Assembly (NCBI RefSeq): GCF_000717345.1
Contig: NZ_JNZA01000012.1
Location: 62,001 to 126,000 of the forward strand
Direction of reading: 5' to 3'
Length of the DNA: 64,000 bases
Source: Streptomyces lydicus
GTDB taxonomy: Bacteria > Actinomycetota > Actinomycetes > Streptomycetales > Streptomycetaceae
Shown: one piece after another, positions 41,119-49,709 of the stretch
How the letters are laid out: each line of letters starts with the position of its first letter
Position numbering within the stretch: the first letter of the stretch is position 1
Notes under the pieces: model-generated
Database searches by the model: none
What the model was told of the DNA's origin: nothing
The model's input: only the letters and a program-made list of their open reading frames with translations
Program-made: the position numbers and the translations under genes

Positions 41119-42288
41119 ATGACCACCATGACCATCGAAAAGGACCGCTCGACCGCAACGGCCGTGGCCCCGGATCCCGTTGCCGCGCCGGCGTCCTCCC
41201 GCACCGTCTCCGGTGTGCTGGATGTCGCGAACGCCGGCCAGGGCGGGGGCGTGCTGCGGACGCAGGAGTGCCCCGCCGCATCCGGAGACGTCCGGGTGTC
41301 CGCCGCGCTGATCCGCCAGAACGGCCTGCGCAAAGGCGATTTCGTCGTCGGCGAGTACGAACGGCCCCGTACCCTCACCCGCATCGCATCGGTCAACGGC
41401 CGTGCGCCGGAAGCAGCCCGCGGCCGACCGCATTTCCGTGACCTCACGCCGCTGCACCCGCGCGAGCGTCTGCGCATGGAAACCCCGACGGGCGGGCTGA
41501 CGCCGCGACTCGTCGACCTGGTCGCGCCCGTCGGCAAGGGGCAGCGCGGACTGATCGTCGCCCCGCCCAAGACCGGAAAGACGGTGTTGCTGCAGCAACT
41601 CGCCGCGGCCATCGCCGAGAACCACCCGGAATGCCTGCTGATGGTGGTGCTGATCGACGAACGCCCGGAAGAAGTCACGGACATGCGCCGTCGCGTACGC
41701 GGTGAGGTGCTGGCCGCCACCTTCGACCGGCCGGCGAAGGAACACATCGCGCTGGCCGACCTGGCCGTGGAACGGGCGAAACGGCTCGTCGAGCAGGGCC
41801 AGGACGTGGTCATTCTGCTCGACTCCCTGACCCGGCTGTGCCGGGCGCACAACAACGCCGCCGGCTCGGACGGCCGCGGCCGGACCCTGAGCGGCGGTGT
41901 CGACGCCGCCGCGCTGTACGGCCCCAAGCGGCTGTTCGGCGCGGCGCGTCTCGCGGAGGAGGGCGGCTCGCTGACCATCCTCGCCACGGCCCTGGTGGAG
42001 ACCGGCTCCCGGGCCGACGACTACTTCTTCGAGGAATTGAAGAGCACCGGCAACATGGAGCTGCGCCTCGACCGCGGGCTCGCGGGCAAGCGGCTCTACC
42101 CGGCGGTCCATGTCACGACGTCCGGCACCCGCCGCGAGGAACTGCTCTGCTCACCGGCCGAGTTGACCGCCACGCGCCGGCTGCGGCGCGCTCTGCACGG
42201 CGGGGACAGCTCGGCCAACCTGGAAGCGTTGCTGGAGAAGATGCGGCGCACGCCGGACAACGCGACGTTCCTGCGGCAGTGTCAGTAG
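41119..42288 (+). CDS. rho: Short second Rho transcription-termination factor
   Basis: 389 residues, close in length to E. coli Rho (419) but much shorter than the main Rho of Streptomyces, which has a long insert. The RNA-binding domain (~30-85) is recognisable (SGVLDVANAGQGGGVLRT, VSAALIRQNGLRKGD), but the aromatics of E. coli D-G-F-G-F-L-R are Gly and Val here. Walker A is APPKTGKT (148-155), Walker B VVILLDSLTRL, and the Q-loop/secondary-site segment GGVDAAALYGPKRLFGAARL. KSTGNMEL replaces E. coli KGTGNMEL: Ser at the Gly337 position, a known bicyclomycin-resistance change. LIDERPEEVTDM keeps the Arg and Met that contact the drug. The protein should form a hexameric RNA translocase. The last seven bases overlap the DinB end. 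Confidence 0.93.
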   Translation: MTTMTIEKDRSTATAVAPDPVAAPASSRTVSGVLDVANAGQGGGVLRTQECPAASGDVRVSAALIRQNGLRKGDFVVGEYERPRTLTRIASVNGRAPEAARGRPHFRDLTPLHPRERLRMETPTGGLTPRLVDLVAPVGKGQRGLIVAPPKTGKTVLLQQLAAAIAENHPECLLMVVLIDERPEEVTDMRRRVRGEVLAATFDRPAKEHIALADLAVERAKRLVEQGQDVVILLDSLTRLCRAHNNAAGSDGRGRTLSGGVDAAALYGPKRLFGAARLAEEGGSLTILATALVETGSRADDYFFEELKSTGNMELRLDRGLAGKRLYPAVHVTTSGTRREELLCSPAELTATRRLRRALHGGDSSANLEALLEKMRRTPDNATFLRQCQ

Positions 42289-42794
42289 TAGCCCTTTTCC
42301 CCGTCGAGCAGTTCCCGGATGCTGTCCATGTGCCCGGCGTGCCGGGCGGTTTCCTCGATCATGTGGAGCAGCATCCACCGCAGTGACGCGGCGGCGGAAC
42401 GGTACTCCGGGTGCTTGCCCGCGTCCTCCAGCGCATGCGCCGCGATGATCTCGTTCGATACCGCACACTGCGCCGCGTACTCGTCGAGGAGCCGCGGAAG
42501 CGGGATCCCGTCGACGTCCATCTCGGCGTCCTCGGTCACGTCGTCGAGCAGCGGGCCGACGGCCGGGCGGCCGAGAAACAGCACCTCGAACCAGAGGTGT
42601 TCGACCCACCTCATGTGGGAGACCAGGCCCGCCATCGTCATACGGGGCGAGGACGGCAGCACGGCACGGTGGGCGTCCGCTTCCGACAGCCCCTCGCATT
42701 TCCACTGAATGATCGCGCGCTGCATGTCGAGCCAACCCACGAGCTGCGTCCGTTCATCCGCATCGAAAGGCGGGCGATTACGAGAAGGCGTCAT
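42282..42794 (-). CDS. DinB-family protein, 170 aa
   Basis: It starts MTPSRNRPPFDADERTQLVG. This is a frequent actinomycete DUF664 DinB protein: LVSHMRWVEHLWFEVLFLG, then IAAHALEDAGKHPEYRSAAA and LHMIEETARHAGHMDSIREL. His residues in S-H-M-R-W, W-E-H-L-W context and R-H-A-G-H supply the metal site. Mycothiol-dependent chemistry is expected by family, not shown. It overlaps the rho paralogue end-to-end by seven bases. Confidence 0.9.
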   Translation of the reverse strand: MTPSRNRPPFDADERTQLVGWLDMQRAIIQWKCEGLSEADAHRAVLPSSPRMTMAGLVSHMRWVEHLWFEVLFLGRPAVGPLLDDVTEDAEMDVDGIPLPRLLDEYAAQCAVSNEIIAAHALEDAGKHPEYRSAAASLRWMLLHMIEETARHAGHMDSIRELLDGEKGYY

Positions 42795-42904
42795 GGGCGC
42801 CGACGATAGTCCGGCGCCCGCCGCACCGCACCGGGATTTCGGGCGGCGGCAGGGCCCTGGCGGGCAGTGCGCCCCGTGTGAGCGCAGTGTGCGGCCATGC
42901 GCGG

Positions 42905-43450
42905 TCAGGTCGCGAGCAGCACGATCGCCGCGCCGAGGCCCCCGGCCCCGAGGGCGACGGCCGCGCAGATCAGTCCGCCGTCCCGCCAGCGGAAGAACCG
43001 GTCGAGAGCGAAGCGGCCGGGCCCGATGGCGGCGATCGAGAGGGCCACGGCGGCGATGCAGAGCGGATATTCCAGACCGCCGGTGACCACCCAGACGCCC
43101 TTGGGGACGGCCAGGACCATTGCGTTGATCATCACGCCGATCAGTGCGGCAGCCGCGAGGGGGGTGAGGAATCCGAGGGCGAGGCCGAGACCGCCGAGGA
43201 GCTCGGAGGCTCCGGCGACGCCGGCGTAGACCTCACCGGGCCGGTAGCCGAGGGCGGCGAATCCCTTGCCGGTGGCGGCGAGCCCTGAGCCGCCGAAGAG
43301 GCCGAAGAGTTTCTGGGCGCCGTGGCCGGCCAGGAGCAGTCCTACGGACAGCCGTAGGAGAAGCAGGCCGAGGTCGGTGGCGAGTGGGGGAGAGCGGAGG
43401 TCGTGGGGCCGGGTGTCTGCCTCCGACCGCCGCTCGGCGAGCAGTTTCAT
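42905..43450 (-). CDS. DoxX-family membrane protein
   Basis: 181 residues with four hydrophobic helices and a charged N-terminal 28 residues. The DoxX signature LLLLRLSVGLLLAGHGAQKL, with F-G-L-F-G-G-S-G-L following, is the typical first helix. GASELLGGLGLALGFLTPLA and a last helix AVALGAGGLGAAIVLLAT complete it. DoxX proteins in actinomycetes are linked to oxidative stress and quinone or thiol metabolism; the reaction is undefined. It faces the same way as the chaplin gene, from which a terminator separates it. Confidence 0.9.
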   Translation of the reverse strand: MKLLAERRSEADTRPHDLRSPPLATDLGLLLLRLSVGLLLAGHGAQKLFGLFGGSGLAATGKGFAALGYRPGEVYAGVAGASELLGGLGLALGFLTPLAAAALIGVMINAMVLAVPKGVWVVTGGLEYPLCIAAVALSIAAIGPGRFALDRFFRWRDGGLICAAVALGAGGLGAAIVLLAT

Positions 43451-43913
43451 GACGATGTCGCTTCCCGCACCGGCGCGTCGGGTGGCCGCGGTGTCGAATC
43501 ACCGGCGCCGGTGCGCTCAGGGTGGAGAGATCTCGTGGTGTGCGGGCCGTACCCGCGCGGCGGGGGCATCCCGGGACCCACCACGTCGGGACGAGGCTTG
43601 CGCCTTACAGTCGATCGTGCTACTTGAGAGCGCTCTTGCCTAGGGGGTCGAACGGGTCCGGTGCCGCCGTGCGGACGGGTGGCACCGTAGGGGGCGGGGG
43701 CGACCGCGGGTTGCGTCGATGCACGATGCCTGCCCGGGTCCGGGCTGCCCGGGGCAAAAATTCACGGGTGAAACAGAGCGGTAGGGGACGGGAAGGATGC
43801 CGGTCCGGACCCCAGCAACGAGGGCGGGCCTCCGGAATGAGCATTCCGGAGGCCCGCCCGGGCCGGCACCACGCGAGCGGGCCGGTGGCCCGGCGCGCTG
43901 TGCGGGAGGGGTG
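43451..43913. other. Intergenic region between DoxX and chaplin genes
   Basis: 463 bases without a supported gene. It contains the chaplin terminator (43822-43859) and, near the DoxX side, the palindrome AGAGCGCTCT (about 43627-43636) next to a leftward TGTAAG hexamer that could be the DoxX promoter. The rest shows nothing recognisable. Confidence 0.45.
43822..43859 (-). terminator. Strong terminator of the chaplin gene
   Basis: GGGCGGGCCTCCGGAAT (43822-43838) pairs with ATTCCGGAGGCCCGCCC (43843-43859), a perfect 17-bp stem with loop GAGC, 55 bases after the chaplin stop. Confidence 0.9.
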
Positions 43914-44153
43914 TCAGTCGTTGACGCAGGTGTTGCCGAACGTGGGGTTGAGCAGCCCGACGATGTTGATGGAGTTGCCGCAGACGTTGACCGGCACCTG
44001 GACGGGGATCTGCACGACGTTGCCGGACACGACACCGGGCGAGTTGACTGCTGCGCCCTGTGCCCCGCTGTCGGCGGTGGCCAGACCGGCACCGCCGAGG
44101 AGGGCAGCGCAGGCGCCGGCGGTCACGAGAACACTCTTGATCCGGTGAGCCAT
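43914..44153 (-). CDS. Short chaplin
   Basis: A 79-residue secreted protein. The signal peptide HRIKSVLVTAGACAALLGGA ends at A-T-A-D. The chaplin domain of ~40 residues follows: NSPGVVSGNVVQIPVQVPVN, then VCGNSINIVGLLNPTFGNTC. The two Cys form the conserved disulfide and the sequence favours amyloid-like strands. It is of the short ChpD-H class with no sorting signal. Such proteins lower surface tension so aerial hyphae can leave water. A strong ribosome site (AAGGAGA) precedes the ATG. Two hairpins lie upstream and a strong terminator lies downstream. Confidence 0.97.
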   Translation of the reverse strand: MAHRIKSVLVTAGACAALLGGAGLATADSGAQGAAVNSPGVVSGNVVQIPVQVPVNVCGNSINIVGLLNPTFGNTCVND

Positions 44154-44217
44154 CGGTCGGTCTCCTTACTGGTGGTGGAAGCGGCCCGGGGCAGCCTCAG
44201 GTCCGCGGGAACGCACT

Positions 44218-44270
44218 GGACGGCTGCGAGCCGTCCGAGCCGCCTTTGTGTACGGGGAAGTTGCTTCCCC
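44218..44270. promoter_or_regulatory. Two compact dyads upstream of the chaplin gene
   Basis: GGACGGCT-GCG-AGCCGTCC (44218-44236) and GGGGAAG-TTG-CTTCCCC (44254-44270) are perfect dyads with 3-base centres, 65-117 bases upstream of the chaplin ATG. They may be operators or leader hairpins of a developmentally controlled mRNA. Confidence 0.5.
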
Positions 44271-44436
44271 GCCGACCGCCGCTCCAGCTCCGTACGACGC
44301 GAAGATCAGACTTCTAGGTGATAGTGCATGCGGAGTTGACGGTCTGCCGTACGAATCGGCCGCAGCCGTGGCCCCATGCGTCACACCCCCTCACTTCCGC
44401 CCCGCACACCGGCCGGGCGGCCCGACCAGGAAGCAC

Positions 44437-45015
44437 ATGTCCGAAACCGCTCAGCCGCAGACCCACGATCCCGCCGCCTACGCGTCCCGCTCGGCCGCCG
44501 CCTGGAACTGGCTGTCCAGGGCCATCGACGCCCAGCAGGACGGCGCGTGGGTGCTCGACGAGGTGGAGTGGCAGGTGCTGGCCGACGTACGGGCAGCGAC
44601 CAATGCCCTGCACGGCGGGCACCTGCCGCCACACACCCGCGAGCCCGTGCACGTAAGGGTGGGTCGCCTCGCCAACTGGGCCGGGGTGTGCCGGCTGGCC
44701 GCGCGGGCCGGCGGGTGGGAGCTGTTTCCCGTTGCCGGCACGGACGCCTCGGCCGCCACCGGGCCCGTCGGCATGGCTGACCTGCTGTCGGGGATCTACG
44801 CCCTCGCCGAACAGGGCGAACGGTGGAAGGCGCTGATACGCACCGCCGTGCAGCAGCGGCACGCCGCCGACCGGGCCGGCGGGTCCCTCCCGGAGCAGAG
44901 CCTGGAGGAGAGACTCAACGACCTGCATCCGGGATTCGAGCGGGACTTGGCCGACGCGGAAGCCTTCTTCACCGGTCCCGGATCGCTTGAGGACCTGCAC
45001 CTCTTCTTCTACTGA
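44437..45015 (+). CDS. Hypothetical protein, 192 aa
   Basis: The ATG at 44437 has AGGAAG nearby; a longer frame from 44248 overlaps the chaplin promoter and reads unlike protein. The product starts MSETAQPQTHDPAAYASRSA. It is helical and acidic, with DGAWVLDEVEWQVLADVRAA, TREPVHVRVGRLANWAGVCR and LADAEAFFTGPGSLEDLHLF. There is no signal peptide, membrane helix or motif. I do not recognise the family. It is divergent from the chaplin gene and followed 76 bases later by the AIM24 gene. Confidence 0.7.
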   Translation: MSETAQPQTHDPAAYASRSAAAWNWLSRAIDAQQDGAWVLDEVEWQVLADVRAATNALHGGHLPPHTREPVHVRVGRLANWAGVCRLAARAGGWELFPVAGTDASAATGPVGMADLLSGIYALAEQGERWKALIRTAVQQRHAADRAGGSLPEQSLEERLNDLHPGFERDLADAEAFFTGPGSLEDLHLFFY

Positions 45016-45091
45016 TTCCTCTGCCGAGGGGCCGGTGGCCCGGGCGTGACCCGGCCCGTGGTTCCGGGGGCGGCGGCCTAGTATTCCGGCC

Positions 45092-45769
45092 ATGAAGAGT
45101 GAGCTTTTCGCCTCCGAGAACATGGCCACACAGGCCGCCGCCCCCGGCATGACGCAGCAGAACGCCAAGTCGATCAAGTACGCGCTGGACGGGGAGTGTT
45201 ACGCCCGGCAGGGCTCGATGGTCGCCTTCCGCGGTGAGCTTCGGTTCGAGAAGCAGGGGCAGGGTGTCGGCAAGTTCCTCAAGCGCGCGGTCACCGGCGA
45301 GGGGCTGGCGCTGATGGCCGTACGGGGGCGCGGCGAGGTGTGGTTCGCGCACGAGGCGGCCAACTGCTTCATCGTGGACATCGAGCCGGGCGACGGCCTC
45401 TCCGTCAACGGCCGCAACGTGCTGTGCTTCGACCCGTCCCTGAGCTACGAGATCAAGGTCGTCAAGGGCGCCGGCATGGTCGGCGGCGGGCTCTTCAACT
45501 CCGTCTTCAGCGGACAGGGCAAGCTGGGCATCGTGTGCGAGGGCACCCCCATCGTCATACCCGTGTCCCCGCAGGCGCCGGTCTTCGTCGACACCGACGC
45601 CGTGGTCGGCTGGAGCAGCAGCCTGCAGACCGCGCTGCACCGTTCGCAGAGCGTCGGTTCGATGCTGCGGGGCGGCTCCGGAGAGGCCGTCCAACTCCGC
45701 CTCGACGGCGAGGGTTTCGTGATCGTACGGCCGAGTGAGCTGCGCCCGGAGAAGGCCGCCGGCAACTGA
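45092..45769 (+). CDS. AIM24-family protein
   Basis: 225 residues with the beta-helix AIM24 pattern: SIKYALDGECYARQGSMVAF, GKFLKRAVTGEGLALMAVRG, FIVDIEPGDGLSVNGRNVLC and EIKVVKGAGMVGGGLFNSVF. Another in-frame ATG at 45122 is possible. These proteins are often encoded near tellurite-resistance or stress genes and may bind membranes; their biochemistry is unknown. No signal peptide is present. Confidence 0.9.
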   Translation: MKSELFASENMATQAAAPGMTQQNAKSIKYALDGECYARQGSMVAFRGELRFEKQGQGVGKFLKRAVTGEGLALMAVRGRGEVWFAHEAANCFIVDIEPGDGLSVNGRNVLCFDPSLSYEIKVVKGAGMVGGGLFNSVFSGQGKLGIVCEGTPIVIPVSPQAPVFVDTDAVVGWSSSLQTALHRSQSVGSMLRGGSGEAVQLRLDGEGFVIVRPSELRPEKAAGN

Positions 45770-45794
45770 CCGTGGCGCCGGGGGCCGCCCCGCG

Positions 45795-47033
45795 TCAGCC
45801 GTCCGCCCCCAGGCCCAGGCGCGCGTCCAGCCAGTCGAAGACCCGCTGCTCGAACACCGCGCGGCCCAGCGGCTCGCAGTGCAGGGCGGCGCCTTCGGCC
45901 TCGGTGAACCGCACCAGTTCCTTGGGGCCCGGCAGGGCGTCGTACAGGCGCTGCGAGGCACCGGGCCAGAAGTGCTCGCCCTCGGGGTCCGTGATCAGCA
46001 GCGGGGTGGTGATCCGGTGTGCCACGGGTGCCACGGTGTACTCGGCCACCTCGGTGAGCAGGTCGAAGGGCGAGTCGACCCCGTACGGCGTGGCCCGCCA
46101 GCGCCAGGTGGCGGCCAGCGCGGGCGACTCCTCCAGGGCCTCGTTCATGACGCGGTCGAAGGTGTCCCGGTCGCCGGATTCCCACAGCGCGCGCAGGTCC
46201 GGGCCGAGCTGGTGCCACCAGCTCTCCGCGACCTCGACGACGCCCGGATCGGCGACGGCGGCGGCGAGGCGGTGCTCGAAGGCGAGCGCGCGCGGAACCC
46301 AGTAGCCGGCCTGGCTGATACCGGCCAGCACCAGGCGTTCGGCGTCGACGTCCGGGCGCGCGACCAGGAAGTCCACGACCGGAGTGATCACGTTCTCCCA
46401 GTCGGGACGGAAGGTGACCCCGTGCTCGAAGAGCATCGACTGCTGGCCGGGCCCGTCGAAGAGCAGCGCGCGGTAGCCCCGCGCCACGGCCGGCGCGCCG
46501 AGCAGCGTCCAGGCGGCGGACACCGGGCCGTCGCTGCCGTTGTTGACGATCACGGTCGGCAGCCGTTCCGGGCCGCCGGGCGGACCGAAGAGGTAGCCGG
46601 GCAGCGTGCGGTCCTCGTACGGGACCGTGACCCGCTCGGCGGGCGGGTCCGCCACGGCGGCGAACCGGTCGAAGCAGTCGCGGTGTGCCGTGAAGAGCTC
46701 CCGCAGCCGCGCCTCGGTGTCGGGGACCCCGTCGACGGCCACCAGAGCCGTACCGAAATACCCGGCCGCCCGCAGGAACGCCTGCCGGGCACTCACCGGG
46801 TGCCCGTCGGCCGCGCACTTCTCGGCCTGTGCATGCGCCGTGCGCGCCAGTGCGGTCCAGGTCGACACCCAGAGTGCGGCTGCCCCGTCCGATGCGCTGT
46901 CCGGCGAGGGGGCCCGGGCCACGGCGGACGCGGCGGCCAGCACCTCACCCACGTCCGCGCCCTGCCGCCAGGCGGAACCCAGCGCGAGCAGGATCTCGTA
47001 GTTGAACTGGTCGTTCTCCACGAAACGGTACAT
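45795..47033 (-). CDS. Alpha/beta-hydrolase with helical N-domain
   Basis: 412 residues from the ATG at 47033, which has AGGAGG at a good distance. The first ~130 residues are helical (RFVENDQFNYEILLALGSAW, SARQAFLRAAGYFGTALVAV). A hydrolase follows: LPTVIVNNGSDGPVSAAW (oxyanion loop), LVLAGISQAGYWVPRALAFE with Ser nucleophile in G-I-S-Q-A, TPLLITDPEGEHFWPG with Asp and a His in A-L-H-C-E. The architecture resembles the 2,6-dihydropseudooxynicotine hydrolase/FrsA-like group that acts on C-C or ester bonds. It is probably cytosolic. Confidence 0.88.
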   Translation of the reverse strand: MYRFVENDQFNYEILLALGSAWRQGADVGEVLAAASAVARAPSPDSASDGAAALWVSTWTALARTAHAQAEKCAADGHPVSARQAFLRAAGYFGTALVAVDGVPDTEARLRELFTAHRDCFDRFAAVADPPAERVTVPYEDRTLPGYLFGPPGGPERLPTVIVNNGSDGPVSAAWTLLGAPAVARGYRALLFDGPGQQSMLFEHGVTFRPDWENVITPVVDFLVARPDVDAERLVLAGISQAGYWVPRALAFEHRLAAAVADPGVVEVAESWWHQLGPDLRALWESGDRDTFDRVMNEALEESPALAATWRWRATPYGVDSPFDLLTEVAEYTVAPVAHRITTPLLITDPEGEHFWPGASQRLYDALPGPKELVRFTEAEGAALHCEPLGRAVFEQRVFDWLDARLGLGADG

Positions 47034-47286
47034 GTGGGCGCCTCCTGGCCCGCGCCGTACGGACGCGGCCGGGCCGACGTCTCTCAGCCCCGGCCGGAGG
47101 GGAGAAAGGCCGGGGCCTTCCGTTCCAGCGTAGGAGCTGCCGCGGGGACGGCGCACGCCGGACGCCGCCCGCGCCGGGCCTTGCCGTAGGGGCGCCCGGG
47201 TGCGCGCCACGGGAAAACGCTCCTAGCACCTACCGCCCACCGACGCGACTTCGACCGGCACCGCGCCGCCTGGCATGATCCCGCCC

Positions 47287-48054
47287 ATGGCTGAACGCGT
47301 GATCGCCGCATGTGACGGTGCATCGAAGGGAAACCCCGGTCCCGCGGGCTGGGGATGGGTGCTCGCCGACGCCGGGGAGACGGTCCTCCGCTGGGAGGCC
47401 GGCCCGCTCGGCACCGCGACGAACAACGTCGCCGAGCTCACCGCACTGGAGCGGCTGCTGGCGGCCACCGACCCGGTCGTGCCGATCGAGATCCGGATGG
47501 ACTCCCAGTACGCGATGAAGGCCGTCACGACCTGGCTGCCCGGCTGGAAGCGCAAGGGCTGGAAGACGGCCGCGGGCAAGCCGGTCGCCAACCAGGACCT
47601 GGTCATGCGCATCGACGAGCTGCTCACGGGCCGGGAGGTGGAGTTCCGCTACGTCCCCGCGCACCAGGTGGACGGCGACCGGCTCAACGACCTCGCCGAC
47701 CGGGCCGCGAGCCAGGCGGCGCTGCTGCAGGAGGCCGCCGGCACCGCGCTCGGTTCCCCGGAGCCGCCGGCCGCGCCGGACACCGCCCGGCCCGCCGGCA
47801 GCCGTCGCGGCGCCACCGGCGCGAGCGCGGACTCCGCGTCCTCGCCGCGGCGGCGCACCGCGAAGGGCACCTCGCGGACCGCCGGCTCGGCGAACGGCTC
47901 CACACGCACCCTCAAGGCCAAGTTCCCCGGCCGCTGCCGCTGCGGGCGCTCCTACGGCGCGGGCGAGCCGATCGCCAAGAACCCGGACGGCTGGGGCCAC
48001 CCGGACTGCCGCTCCGGAGCGGGTGCCGGTGCGGGCGGGGGCGCCGGGGAGTAG
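47287..48054 (+). CDS. RNase HI domain with C-terminal zinc-ribbon-like tail
   Basis: 255 residues from the ATG at 47287. The RNase H fold is complete in ~1-140: VIAACDGASKGNPGPAGWGW (first Asp), TNNVAELTALERLL (Glu), RMDSQYAMKAV (Asp) and HQVDGDRLNDLADRAAS (His/Asp). A Ser/Thr/Ala/Arg linker (~150-205) joins a short domain: CRCGRSYGAGEPIAKNPDGW, then G-H-P-D-C, with Cys and His able to bind zinc. RNase H cleaves RNA in RNA-DNA hybrids. The tail may add nucleic-acid binding. E. coli type I has no such extension. Confidence 0.88.
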   Translation: MAERVIAACDGASKGNPGPAGWGWVLADAGETVLRWEAGPLGTATNNVAELTALERLLAATDPVVPIEIRMDSQYAMKAVTTWLPGWKRKGWKTAAGKPVANQDLVMRIDELLTGREVEFRYVPAHQVDGDRLNDLADRAASQAALLQEAAGTALGSPEPPAAPDTARPAGSRRGATGASADSASSPRRRTAKGTSRTAGSANGSTRTLKAKFPGRCRCGRSYGAGEPIAKNPDGWGHPDCRSGAGAGAGGGAGE

Positions 48055-48299
48055 GGCGGGGCAGGCCCGGAACGCCGTACGAGCCGGGCCGCCGCCGGGG
48101 CGGGGGAGCGCGGTCCGTATCCGGGCCACCCGGGCCCGGGCCCCCGTCGGACGGGCCCGCCACGGGTGCCTCGGCTCCGCGCCGGGCCGCGTCGCGGAAG
48201 GTGTTCGGCCAGTCGTGTGAAAGGGCCGCACGGGCGGCTGCCCGGCCGGGGACCATGGCTGGACGTGCGCATGCGCCGCCCGCCCCACCGGAGGTACCC

Positions 48300-49694
48300 A
48301 TGACAACTGACCGGCACGGACACCCGATGACCGACACCGGCGCCGAGGCCCTCGCCCACTACGAACAGGCCCTGGACGACCTGCTCTTCTTCCGCCCGCA
48401 AGTGATGGAGACGACGCGGGCGGCGCTCGCCGCCGCGCCGCGCTCGGCGGCCGTCCAGACGCTGGCCGCCTACCTGGGCGTCCTGGGGACCGAGGAGAAG
48501 GACGCGGCGGCCGCCCGCGACGCCTTCGCCGGCTTCCGCGCCGGCCTGGACACCGGGAAGCTGACGTCCCGGGAGCGGATGCACCTCGCCGCCGCGACGG
48601 CGTGGCTGGACGGTGACCTGCACGGCGCCGGCAGCATCCTCGGCGAGCTCTCCGTCGCCTTCCCGCGCGACGCGCTGGCGCTCTTCGCCGGGCATCAGCA
48701 CGACTTCCTCACCGGCGACGCCCAGCGCCTGCGCGACCGCATCGGCGGGGCGCTGGACGCCTGGGACGAGGCGGACCCGCACCACGGGCCGCTGCTGGGC
48801 ATGTACGCGTTCGGCCTGGAGGAGTCGGGTCACTACGAGCGCGCCGAGGAGGTCGGAATGGCGGCCCTGGCGCGGCACCCGCGCGATGTGTGGGGGATCC
48901 ACGGCGTGGTGCACACCTACGAGATGCGCGGACGGTTCGCCGACGGGATCCGGTTCCTCGACGCCCGTACCGACGACTGGTCGAGCGGCACCCTGCTCAC
49001 CGTCCACAACTGGTGGCACTACGCCCTCTTCACCCTGGAGACCGGCGACACCGCCCGCGTCCTCGGCATCTACGACGCGGCACTGCACCACGACCGCTCC
49101 GCCGGTGTGGCGATGGAACTCCTCGACGCCGCCGCCCTGTTGTGGCGGCTGTACCTGGCGGAGGACATCCAGACCGCTCGCTGGGCCCGGCTCGCGGACG
49201 CCTGGGAGCGCCGCCAGGACGGTCCGCACTACGCCTTCAACGACGCCCACGCGGTCATGGCGTACGTCGGCGCCGGCCGCCTCGCGCAGGCCGAGCGCCT
49301 GGTCGGGGACCGGGAGAAGTGGCTGGCCGGACAGCCCCGCGTCAGCAACCGCGCGATGACCGCGGACATCGGCCTGCCGGTGTGCCGCGCACTGATCGCC
49401 TACGGCCGGCAGGACCACGCCGCGGCCGTCGACCTGCTGCTCCCCGTCCGCCACCGCCTGCACACCTTCGGCGGCAGCCACGCCCAGCGCGACGCGATCC
49501 AGCGGACCCTCGTCGAGGCGGCCCTGCGCTCGGGGCGCACGGATCTGGCCCGCACGCTGCTGAGCGAACGCAGTCAGCTCCGGCCCGTCTGCCCGTACAA
49601 CTGGTCCGCCAAGGCCCGCCTGGAGGACCAGCTCGGCGCCCCGGACCGGGCGGCCGCCGCCCGCGCACGCGCGGCGGCCCAGTCGGCGTCCTGA
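48300..49694 (+). CDS. TPR/TTC38-like protein, 464 aa
   Basis: The ATG at 48300 has GGAGG with four bases spacing. The whole protein is helical repeats: GAEALAHYEQALDDLLFFRP, then HYERAEEVGMAALARHPRDV and HGVVHTYEMRGRFADGIRFL. TVHNWWHYALFTLETGDTAR is a well-known motif of the TTC38 family, found from bacteria to animals and of unknown catalytic role. No signal peptide. The gene is isolated, convergent with the acetyltransferase gene. Confidence 0.9.
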   Translation: MTTDRHGHPMTDTGAEALAHYEQALDDLLFFRPQVMETTRAALAAAPRSAAVQTLAAYLGVLGTEEKDAAAARDAFAGFRAGLDTGKLTSRERMHLAAATAWLDGDLHGAGSILGELSVAFPRDALALFAGHQHDFLTGDAQRLRDRIGGALDAWDEADPHHGPLLGMYAFGLEESGHYERAEEVGMAALARHPRDVWGIHGVVHTYEMRGRFADGIRFLDARTDDWSSGTLLTVHNWWHYALFTLETGDTARVLGIYDAALHHDRSAGVAMELLDAAALLWRLYLAEDIQTARWARLADAWERRQDGPHYAFNDAHAVMAYVGAGRLAQAERLVGDREKWLAGQPRVSNRAMTADIGLPVCRALIAYGRQDHAAAVDLLLPVRHRLHTFGGSHAQRDAIQRTLVEAALRSGRTDLARTLLSERSQLRPVCPYNWSAKARLEDQLGAPDRAAAARARAAAQSAS

Positions 49695-49709
49695 AGTGGC
49701 GGTGCCGGC

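Noticed and set aside
40836..41122. Two overlapping short frames in the rho leader
   Set aside because: They lack ribosome sites and motifs, and their Arg/His/Ser content looks like translated leader.
39400..44200. Bicyclomycin biosynthesis genes near the Rho paralogue
   Set aside because: No cyclodipeptide synthase or bcm-like dioxygenase set lies in the window; the AlkB and P450 genes are far away and of other families.
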